A DNA stretch of 64,000 nt from Prunella strophiata. Taxonomy: Eukaryota > Chordata > Aves > Passeriformes > Prunellidae. Below are positions 38,601 through 50,600 of the stretch, in pieces (within the stretch, counting starts at the first letter, position 1; each line of letters opens with the position of its first letter). Made by a program: the position numbers and the translations under genes. The notes beneath the pieces are model-generated. The model was not told the origin of the DNA. It saw only the letters and a program-made list of their open reading frames with translations, and made no database searches. The stretch spans positions 13,541,392-13,605,391 of the forward strand of contig JAZBQD010000001.1 in assembly GCA_036583965.1 (NCBI GenBank). Reading direction: 5' to 3'.

Positions 38601-41600
38601 ATACAAATTCCCTTCTCTTGAACTAGGATCATCTGTTGCTTGATTTTTCTTGCTGAATATACTCTAGCTTTTGGAACCTTCCAAACAGTTCCACTTGGAT
38701 TTTTGTGCCAGCCACAAAGATTTTGTTCCATTTCTTTTACTCTTCTTGGGTATTTCCCCTCCTATTTTCCATCTCAGTCTACACTCTGCCTTTGTACCTT
38801 ATCTGCACTGTGTGTCTTTTAGTTTCTCTGATGGCAAAGTCTAATCTGATCTGACCATGATTGCTTTTGTCCAACCTCCTTTTCTGTGTCAGCAGCTCCA
38901 AAGATGCATCCAGCAGACCTGAGCCTTTTCCTTTTTAGGTGCACCAGTTGTTTGCAACTTCTGTCTCATTTGGGATGTGCATGTGACACAATGCAACCTC
39001 TCTTTATATTGCATGCCTTGGTTCAAGGGGGAATTGCTTGGTCCTGTTGGACCTGTTTCTTCATGTGACAGTTTTTCCATGATTGAAAGTGTGCCTGTTC
39101 CTTTCTCTCAATCCTTTCAGATTCTGAAATAGCAGTTATTGGGATGTGGTAGCCAGCACTGCATTCCTTATGTTGAAGTACATGTAATATTTTGTTCATA
39201 TTCTTTACTAGTTTAAAATTCCTCTTTGTGTTTCTGACCATAGCTTTACTCTTGCACAATACTTGGTCCATGGGAAGATTGCTGTAATTTGCAGCAGATT
39301 GCCCACCTTTGACCAGATAATAAATAACTTTACAAAGTTTGGGAAACCTATATATATTGCATTGGAAATAGCAGTCTAGAACACTGGGTATTTTTAATTT
39401 TTGTCAGTTGACATCAGTAAAATGCAATCACCTGGCAGACTTTCTGTTGTAATTAGTTACATTTTTCAGTTATCCCTGAAGCTTTTATTACACTTTTTTA
39501 TTTGTCTTGGGAGCAAATAGCAATTAGACTTGGCATTCTTAAGAAACGAGTGTATGTGCATTCTTTCATTACTTGGTAATGTGGTGCATACTGCATATCA
39601 TTACCTAATTTTTTTTGTACATTTAAAATAAATTAAAAACTTGCCAGTTTTTAATTCCATTACATATATAACTCATGAAATTCTATGTACTCTGTTCTTC
39701 TGTGTCTTTTATTGCAATGGATACTTTTAAAACATTTTTTAATGAACCAACAGTAGCATTTTTATGATAAAGAAGTACCTACAATTACTTTTTATGGCTG
39801 CATTAACTTTGCTTCTGTCACTGGTCTGTTGCACACTGCTTCTGTTACTCTCTTCCTTATTTTTTTGACTTCATCTTGATGGATCAGTTGTATTCCTTTA
39901 TTTTGGGGAAGATAGAAACACAAAATCTTTGACCAAAGTGCCATTTCAGTAGCAAACAACTGTAATTACTTCAGAACAGTCTGAGTAAATTTTCTGTTCC
40001 TTAGAGTCAGGCAACTTTCTTCCAATTCTGCTGATCCAGTTTTTCTCATTTTGTTTGAATCCTTTTTAAACCAGTTGGAGTGGGAAATGGTCTGCTTTCC
40101 ATCTAATATCTCCTGGTGGAAAAACTTAACTGTTCACCTTCCTGCAGAACACTCCCTGTGAGTTTGGGGGAGAGGTTGCTCACAGCTGTTAATGCCATCA
40201 ATGGTTTTAATGCCATGTGTGTTACCAGCTAAAACCCCCAGGAGATTTGAAATGATGGTCAGATGTGGAATTTTTATTTTAGCAGTGCAACAGAATCAGT
40301 CCTTTAAGAAGTGAGTTTCTAGAAGACAAAAATGTGTCTCCTCACTGTCCTACCACATCTACATCTTGTCAAAGGCCAGCCTTGAACAATTGTTTGCTAA
40401 CTTTTAACAGCTCTTTCTTCATTCAGTAAGGAAGACTGGGAACAGAATTCATCTCTCACATCTGCAGGGAGTGGTCTGTATTATCATCAGAGGATTGTAG
40501 TAACTTTATTCTGAATTTGCTGTGAGTCATCGAAAAAAGATTCAAAACCTATTTGGACTTCATCAGGCACAAACTGCCTGAGTTCATGGAAACTCTTGGA
40601 CCCACATTCTTCCATGTCCTCCATCTTCCCTCATTTCAAGGAGTTGCCTGCATTTCTGGAACCACTTTGCTTAATTTTGCACTCCAGTTGCCTGTGATCT
40701 CAGTGTTTGGTAGGGTGTATCACAGAAATGCTAACTCCCAGAACAGTCACAGGACTTCTTTCAGCCTGTTTTTGCATCTTGGACTGCAGCATTAAGGTGG
40801 CTCTTTTATTAAGGATTCAAAGAATGAAGTGCTACCTGTAAGTAGTTTCAGGATGTTAGCCATCTTGTATTTTTTCCTTACTTAGTTTTTCCTGTTTTAT
40901 TCTCCCCAGATGTTAGGCACACTGTTTATAGTTTGGACCTAAGCTAGTTAGTAAAACCCTTTAACTGTTTGCCTGTGTAGAGAGTTTAAGCTCAATTACT
41001 TCCAGTGTGGTTGTTTCTAGAGATAACAAGCATTTGAAGGGACTGAGTGCTTATACTGGAATATAGGAAAAAAAAAAAAAGGAGGTGATCTGTCCAAGCA
41101 GGGCCTGTCCTGCTTAATGTCAGTTTGTTTGTTGCAGTGCAAGGTATTTATGATTCTGAGTACTTCAAAGACTTTAAGATTGGATCAACAACTTTTTGAG
41201 CTTATTTGCCTGTAAAATCATCATTAAACTTGTGTTTTATCAGTACATGGAAATTTTTCATGGTAAAACATACTTTATCTGACAAATACTGCTGGACAGT
41301 ACTGTCAGATATCTTCACATACTTTTTTTTTTTCAGAATTAACTCTTGTCCTAATAACTGCTCAGAACATGGCAAGTGCACAACCAGCGTGTCTGTACCG
41401 AGCCGGGTGTACTGTGAGTGTGACAAGTACTGGAAAGGAGAGGCCTGTGACATTCCCTATTGCAAAGCCAACTGTGGCAGTCCAGATCATGGCTACTGTG
41501 ACCTGACAGGAGAGAAGCTCTGTGTCTGCAATGACAGCTGGCAAGGTAAGGTTTGCTTAGTTTAGTGTCTAGATAATTTGGTTTTCCCCCTGCCCTCCTT

Positions 41601-44600
41601 TTAATGTCACATCATTGCATCATATTTTTAGTGTTTCCTGAAGTAAGTAGCCACTGTCTGCTGTTTGTATTATTTGTAGCAGCCTCTCAATGAAAAAAGA
41701 AGGTGAACTGCTTTGTTGTAATGGTGCAAGAGTGTCTGTGTGGGCTAATGGATGTACTGTAAGCATGTGGTGCAGTTTTACTCCCAGTAACATAAATCAT
41801 TGTTTCTCATTACAGATAAATTATTTAAGATCCCAAATGTTTAATTCACTTACTATGATTATGCTAGATGCTTGTGGATTTTTGTTTTTGTCGTTTACCT
41901 GCTTCTGTTACAAGTCTCAATTGACTTAGCTTGCTATGCTTAGAAATTGCCATTCTCTTAACAGAAATATTAAAATCCCTCCAGATTACTTAGCTGATAT
42001 GCCCTCTTCCCATGACTTCCTGCCTCAGTTCTGTTTTATTGCTGTTTCTTCTGGCATGTCAAAGGAAATGTCTTTTTAACTCCTATTAGCTGTCACACCT
42101 GTTACTCCACAGTCATGATGAGATCTAATACATTTCAGTTCTTAATAATTAATGAGCTGCTTCATTCAAAGGCAGTCTGTGCACCCACAGAAGGGAAGTG
42201 GTTTAACAATGTGGTCATTGAATGGAAATAGTGTAGACCTATTACTGAGTCCTTTAAAACCTTCCAGGACTGTAGTGCACAAAAATATCCTGAAGGCTTA
42301 ATCTCTTTCCAGAAGTTGTGAATAGAATTTGCAGCAAGACTATCACCCTTTTAGTTGTGTATGGATTCCTTGCAATGTCAAATTGCTGAGTACAAAATGG
42401 GGAAATGTCACACATCTTTGGAAATACTTTTTAGGCTACACCTTCAGATACAGTGCTATGAACCTAATTAGAAGTTTTAAGCACAAAATAAAATTAGAAA
42501 TCTTACTACTGCTGCTAGTACCTTCCTTTCACCTAGCCTTTCTGTACATACTAGCTTCTCACTCTTTCCTACAGATCATATAATTTGCTTCATTGTTCCT
42601 TGGATTTTCACTGACTACATAGATTTCAATTAATTTTCTTTAAAATTCTGTCACAGGTGAAGCTGGCATGGATATGTAGTTGTTTTTCCATTACTAAATA
42701 CCAAACTTTCCTTTAGCTCTGGGAGATGACTTTCTTCTCTGCTTTATTTCTTGATTTATTTATACCTGTATATTCTGTAGTTTCTATGCTGATACTATCT
42801 TCTTTGCAGATTATTTGCAATGATGGAATCATAAATTTTTCTCTTGCTGTCTGACAAGTTTTTCTTGTGTTTGGTAATTCAGACCAAGTGGCTGAAGGGT
42901 CTTGATTTGTATGCTTTAGGAGAGAATTTCATGTTTCATTTTTTATTACTATTTTCTTTTTATCTTATTTTGAGTAACCTTAGTGCCTGTATTAAAAAAA
43001 AAAAATCATTGAAGTGTGTTGATTTGAATGTATAATAATTAGAATCCCCGATTCAGAATATAAATCCCAGAATTTCCTATTTTACTGCATGGAGTTTCTT
43101 TTGCAATGGTGACATCTTGTGGTTGTCGTTGAAGGAGCAGCTCTGAAGAACATCATGCATTTAAAACAAGCATTCTGAGAAAAGAGAATGCTTTAGGGCT
43201 ATTCTTTGGGATGGAATAACTTTTTTGAATAAAAAGTAGGATTCTCTGATTATTAGATATGTCTCATGGAATTTAACACAAGGATCTTCTAGATACTTGC
43301 AGCTCGCTGCTGGTTGTACAAATAGAGAATAAAGCTTCCATAAAAACCTTTAGACTTTAAATACAATAACTGGAATAATTTTTGTTTTTAAGACATATTT
43401 AATTTAACAAAGCATGCACTAGTTAAATGTATTTTTTAAAAAAAATCAAAGTATTTTTAATAATGCTAGTTGTTGGTGTAAGAACAAAATTTAATATTTA
43501 CAGAAAATCTGGTTAATTTAAAATTTTCATCCAACATAAGGGAGGCTGAAATTTTCCCTAAGGAGTATTTTCTTTGAGTTCTGTACCCTATTACCCTGTC
43601 CTATTCCTGGTTAATCTGTCTTGATATTATCTAACTGAAGGCTGTGGATGTAATTCAGGGAGGAAGAAAATATGCCTCAAAACTACTGACTTGTTCTCTC
43701 TTTCTTTGCTAGGCACATGTAAAAGAGAAATCTCTCTTTGGCTGAGACCAAAGTGGTGGCTCTTGCACAATTTGACCTATTTAAGAATTTTATAGAAAAA
43801 TGCTTTTGCTCAATATGTTTTCACAGCCAGAAGATCCTCTTTGATACCAGGAACACCATGTCTTGGATTGCTTCAAGCTATAAAGGAGCAGAGAGATTTC
43901 CAAACAGTTAAAACTTCTGTGGCAGGTGAAAAAATTCAGGATGACTGAAAGGATAGCAAACAGTTCCACATTTTAAAGAGGGTTAAGTGTACTGTCTTTG
44001 AAATTATTGAAAACATTGCTGACTCCTGGGTGTATACAGGAAAAAGATTTGAAGGCTCTTGAAGTTAAGAGAAACTTTATTGATACTTCAGTCATTGAAC
44101 ATCAGCACTGCCAGCAAAAGGGGAATTTATTAGAGAGGAATTACAGGGTGTGTTTAAATTAGTCTTTAAGAGGATGAGTAGGATACCTTCAAAGTAATTC
44201 TGATCCTTCACATTTATTATGTTTTGGATTGCATTGTGAGATAGCTTGGAAACAGAGGAAATGCATTCTGTTTATAAGGAACTACACCAAAAATGGGCTC
44301 TAGGGTTGCACATAATGCACACCAGCCCCAAACAAGCATTCAGCCCTAATCCAAAGTTAAAACACCAATAAAATTTCTGGAACATGTATAGTTAGTGGGA
44401 TTCTCTCTACAGAGCTGCTCCTAGCAGATAGAGATGTAGCAGAAGACCAGATTCTGAAATTAAACTAATTAACTTCGAAATAAGTCCATTAGCAATTCAG
44501 GCAGCTTGAATTTTATAACATCTCTCTAGGGAAAAATGAGTCTTTCTGTAAGGAGAAGAGTAAACAATGAAAACATAAAAGGAGCCATGACTACTGCAGT

Positions 44601-47600
44601 GTAAAATCAGTGTTTTGCTTGCTTGGTACTATGACATTTATTCTAACAGCAACTTGAGTGTGGCCAGAACAACTTTGTCAAAGTCTGTCTAACTCAGGTT
44701 ATCCTGAATGGACTCACTGGATTTGGGTTTGTTCCACTTTTCAGTGGAGGGCTTTGATGTCAGACTCTCTTGTTTGGTCTGCCTTATTCCCCAGTGTTGA
44801 GACTGAGCAAAGCTGTGCTTCTGTGGTGCTGGGTTATTGACACTGGTGGGGAAGGTTTGGGATGGGGGCTCAGGCAGCAGCAGGTGAAGTGCAGCACTGG
44901 GAAGGAGCTTGTGCCAAATGCCTTGGATATCTGAAATTTTGGCCCATTGGGGCCATCCAATGTTCTTGAACAGAAAGCACACAAATCTTTGTCTTCAGAG
45001 ATGAGGACCTATGATGTCACATTTCCTTTGGCCAGGCCTATTTTTGGAAGGAAAAGGAAAATAGAAGCAGGTTTCTTATAATTCTTCTGCCCTGTGATAA
45101 TGCCCTTTTTGTCTCAATTTTACTTTTCAGGTCATCTCCCAGCCAAGTATCAATTCAGAACAGAGAAACTGCAGTTTTACAGTCTGGGAAATGTCCTCTT
45201 AAATATATGTGCATTTATACTGTATATGCATATAAAGACACATATCTAAGGAACCTTTTTGTCCCTCAATTTTAAGTTAAAATCCTATTTCTGTGCTCCA
45301 TGTTTGTAGATTTTTTAATGTTGATCATAGAAATTAGAGTTGTCTAGAAAAGGTTTAGATCTATAGAACTGGTAGGAAGGAATTGTCTTGTAATGAATGG
45401 TTATTTCATATACACTGGAAATGTTCTTCAGATTTATCTTCAGCTGGAATTTATCAATTTGATAAGCCTCCTTGGAGGACTGTGCAATTTGTAAACAAAA
45501 TATAGCTATTGTAATTAGAAATTTAATGTCTGAAAATTGTGTGAGAAAAATCAAGTTTCCTTATTGCAAGAGAAAGAACATCACAGGTAAATGAAGAGCC
45601 AGCTCCAGTTTTAAATACCTTTATGGTGTCATTTGACAGTTAGTGAAAGCAAGTTTAGCAGAATTTATTTGATTTGTTTCACTAAATGGCTGCATTAATG
45701 GGGTTGATAGTGCTCTCTATGTCTAATTAGGATGAGATTTAGGAAGGGAGTCCCCTGCTATTTGTGAGTTTTAATGAAAAATGTAATCCATTTAGAATAA
45801 ATCTGTGACCTAAATATTTATTTAAAAGGCATACACTTAAATGAATTAAAACAGAACTTGATTAAAATAATCATCCCAAGCAATACTTTGTCCTGAATAC
45901 AAGAAGTAGATAGTGCTGATCTCCCTGATAAGGTAAGATACAAAATTTACTTTATTATCTGTAGCACCTTCATTTAAGATTAGGAAGAAAGTGATTAATG
46001 CAGCTCAAAACCTGTTAGCTTCATTTCAGCACTGTGTAAATTTCTAGACCATAACTTGAGGAAAAAAATAATGAAACATATATTGTGATTAATAACAAAA
46101 CAGTTGAAATCTAAATTTATCAATGTAGTTCATACAAAGATAGTCTGTAAGAAAATTGACAAGAAAATGCAATGTATTTTATCTGAACCTCAGCATTTGA
46201 TGACAGGAAATCATTGAAACTGAAGAGTGCAGTGCATACATAAGGAAACAATAAGGGGAACTCAGCTGCTTCATCTTGAAATGTGAGTGGGTGTGCTGAA
46301 CATGTATGGAAAGGTATCAGTGCTCCTTGAAGGCTGATCTTGGGACTGATATTGCTACAGAATTTTTGTAACCTACCTATAAGGCTGCTAATGAAATCTG
46401 GTAATACAAAGGTGGAAGGCATTTAAAATATGAAGGAGAACCAGAATATCCTGCAAAAAAGTCTGCAAATAATGTGTAGGATTTAATTACTTCAGTATAA
46501 ATTGTAATTAATGCATTTAGAGACTAAGAGCATTAAGAATTTGTTTTATAGTCTTGGATTGAAATGTAGAAAGTGACATGGGAGAAAACTTCCTTGTCTG
46601 TCTCAATTAGAACATGAACTAATTAACATTATTACTTTTATACGCTCAGCAAACTCCAAAGTGCCAAGTGCACTGGTAGGATGATTACTCATAGAAGTTC
46701 CACTTAAATATATGAAAGCATTAATAGTATGCTTCATGTTTTGTTACTGCAGTTTTATGAATACAAATAGAAACAGACTCAGAGGGAGAGCCATTAGGAT
46801 GGACAGGACTATGGAGGGCACTAACAGAGCATGTTTGTTTAAACAAGTAAAATCAAGGCTGGGAGGGAAGAGTGTTGCTGTTTCTAAACATTTGTGAGGT
46901 GTATAGACAGATCAGGTCTTTAAGTATAGTGCTAGCAACACTGGCAGAAGAAAAATTGGTATAAACTGATCATCAATACATCATTTGGGAATTGCAAGGA
47001 GGCTTTTGTCTTAAAACTGTCAAGTTTTCTAGAAGTTGTTAGCAGAGATACTGGAGCTTGGTACCTTGCTTCCGTTAGGATGGAGTCTCAGAATCTCTAG
47101 TCCAATGGTTACTGTCAGCTGCAGCTGATCTGCAAGTCCCTGCTTTTTTTAGGATGTGAAAAGCAAAACTTGGTTTTGTTTCAGATGACAAGTCTCATGT
47201 GTTGTCTGTCAGAGACTGTACTTGTTCTCAGTCATGGAAGACGAGGAGAGCTTTCCCTGCTTAGGGAAAGTAGCACAGTGGACAATGCTGTGACATCTGG
47301 CCTTCTCTTCTGTGCCAGCCTTGTTGATCTGGAGTGTGGGATCTGGAGCTGAGCAGTTGAAGGATGCTGTGGAGCTGTACCCACCCCTGGCAGGCCCTGC
47401 AGCCCTTCTGGCTCCCCTGCTCAGACTGAGCCTGCACATCCCCCACGGCCAGATCTCCCTTGGGTGATCCACTCTTCCTGCCTGAGGAGACAAACAGGGC
47501 TGAGTAACAGCACAGGGGGCATTTCAAGAGCTGCATCAGCTTGTGTGCATTTTTGTGTCATTCCTGGAGGAGCCTGAGTCCTGGCACAGCTTGCTGCCCT

Positions 47601-50600
47601 GCTGCTTTAGCTGGGCACCTCACCAGGATCTCTCTGCTTGCCACTGAGTCTCATTTTCAGCAAGGCTATTTGCAGGATAGGAGAAATACTTGCATCCAGT
47701 ATGGATATTGCAGAGCTGTGCAGGGGCAGTGTAGGGATACATGGCTACACCTTCTGTTAGAATGCCTAGAAGGAATTACTGAGCCATTCCAGCACAACTG
47801 GTCTGACTGCAGGACTGGTTTCAACCACTGAGTTGTGGTGGTTGAAAAATTATATTAAAGTAATAATTCTCAACTCAAATGATCAGACAAACAAAACCAG
47901 AATAAACAACAAATACTTTAAAAATTGCTTTGATTAGATTGCGTGAAGAGCACTGTGAAATTTATATTCAACACATCAACACTTCTGCTTTTTTCTTCTG
48001 TGATCCCAAAGGAAAATATTTGGTTTGAAGATAGTAGATGATGTTTAGTCATTTAGGTGGAAATTGATCTTATGACTTAAACCACTGGAACAGATTGTTA
48101 CTTTGGCTTTTCATGAAACTCCTCAATAAATAGAAATTAGATTATTTCTTGTATGTGGTGGGGATAAATCACTTTCTTAAACCTATAGAGTTTTTTCCTA
48201 CCTTAGAGGATAATGTAATTGACTTCCAGTTCAGGTTTATAAAGTTGTTTGCTGTTTTTAAAGCATTCCACCCCCTGCCCCCCAGTGGATTGACTGACAC
48301 ATTAGGAAGATAAGAAAGAAACTCAATTTTAAATGAATGGAGAAAAATAATATTTGCATAAAACATAACAAAACATATTTTTCATTATCTTTGTTCTGCA
48401 GCTGTAGTGCTCTTTGTTGCACAGAAGGCACGTATTTAGTGAATGTAATGTTTCTGAAGAGAATATGTATTTTTGCTGAAATAATAGTGTGTGTATTCAA
48501 GTAGGAAAATCTATAAATGATACCCATAAGTCCTATGTTTACCTTGTTTTTATAAAGCAATAGCCATACAAAAGAATTTGCTTTTTAAATGATGTTTTGA
48601 TAGAGGCCAGCACCATTCTGTTGTGTTGCATTTTTTCAGCTATATATTCCATTTTTGTCCCGATGGATAGATAACGTGGTCAGCCCTTGCCCATGGCAGA
48701 GGGGTTGGAGCTGGATGATCTTTAAGGCTCCTTCCAGCCCGAGGCTTTCTGTGACTCCATGGCACAGTGGTGTTTCTGCTTTCCCTCTCACCTTTCCGTC
48801 GTTCAGGTCTGATGGAGCACTGAGGCTGGAAGAATGTCTGTGACATTCTTTCCATCACTGATCTGGTTAAAATTTTCGCATTCCTACCTGAGTATGAGGC
48901 GGTTTTCTTGCGTTCGTTGTATTGCAGTCGGTGCCAGGTATCAGTGTCTGGATGTGCCGCAGGAATTCTGGCTTTGCTCGCCGCTCGCCACCAGAGGTCC
49001 CTGCTGGCCGCGACATCCCGGTGCCCGAAGGCTCGCGGTGGCAACCGGCGGAGATCCGGCTTCTCCTCCTGACCTGCAGGCACCCTCTCCATCATTTTAA
49101 GCCCTTCCCTGATCAAAGAATACTTAATCAATTGTTTATTTTAAAGCCCTTTTATATTCAAATTAAGTGTTTCCTCCAGTGATTTACCAAAATCACGATT
49201 TTGCTGAGGTTACAACTCTAGTTATGGTATCAATTATTAATGCTTAAGAAATAATATACTGAATTGTTCATGCTCTCATTAGGCCTCATTCAGATACCAT
49301 TAATCTTTTCTGAGTAGAAGGTATAATGAACTATGGGAATTGAGTGTCTCCATCGTTTTTTGAATAGAAGGTAATTTGGGTACAAGTGGACATCATTCTT
49401 CTATAGTATAGTAGGAAAAGTTGACAGCTCGTTATGTACACTTTGGATGCCTGGTTGTTGGGTATAGGAAGTAACTGTAACAATTTGCCCCCAAAATGAC
49501 AATAAACATTGGAAAAACATAATCTCCCTGTGCTCTCATTCCCCCAAGATAATGTTTTTAAAATCATTGTAAAATTGATGTATATTAATTATTTAGCTTA
49601 CTTAGTAAACTTCAGCAGCTCTCTCTTCTAAAGTCTGGTTTCTCCTTCACACATGTAAATTTTTGCATCTGGAGCACCCTTTGCCAGGGGAGTATCCTTG
49701 CCAGAGAGATCTGATACTTTTTACATGAAGAACTGTCTCCTCTTGTTTGCTTTGAACATGGCTTCTTCAAGCTGCATTTCATAAAACTCAGCTCTTTATA
49801 TTCAGAGAGACTGTGGGCTCTTCATATTCACCCTCTCTTTGTCACTTATTGTATAGACATTTATAATTCACTTCCAGATTTTGGTTTTTTTCCAAGTGAT
49901 AAAGTCAGTAGTTCAAAGGAATTCAGTGGTTTCTGTAATTGGAACATCCTTATTACTCTCCTGTAAACAGTCTCCAGCACTAATCTCTTCTTTTTAAGTA
50001 GGACACAGTTTGCTAAGGTTACACAAGCCACAGATTTATGCAGTGGGGTAACAGGATTCTCAATTCTGACACAATTGTTTATTTTGGCCATTGCTGAGTG
50101 GTGATGTAATATTTTCATGAACTATCCTGAGATGATCCTAAAATGTACCTTACTTAATTTTCAACTTAACTGTGTTGAATTTTGTGTATTGTTTTATGTC
50201 ACATGGTCAGACAGGAACTTGTTCTGTGGTTCTTCAGGGCCCTGAAATAATAGCCTTTATCAGCAATACATATACATATACATACATATATATACACATA
50301 TATATATACATATGTATATATAGGTATATGTATATATATACATATACATATATATTCAGGTTTTACATAAGATCTAGAGTATCAACTGATGATGAAGAGA
50401 TCACATTTTTGGTATTACAGAACAAATAAAAAATCGATTTTGCTGTTCATGATTGTAATAGTCGTAGAGCTAAAAAAACTGTGCATTTTGATGGCTTTTC
50501 TTATTTTGACAAAAATGATTGGCCAAAATATACTTGAAAATTATATGTAGTAGTTGTGGGTTTGGTGGCTTTGTATAATGGTCTATAAAATGTTATAAAA

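Noticed and set aside
48640..49131. 163-codon antisense open frame, the longest in the window
   Set aside because: It overlaps the antisense of a CR1 3' tail and the CpG-dense patch; composition explains its length, and no domain, splice or promoter signal supports a gene.
50172..50429. 85-codon frame rich in Tyr/Ile
   Set aside because: Translation of the TA/CA microsatellite.
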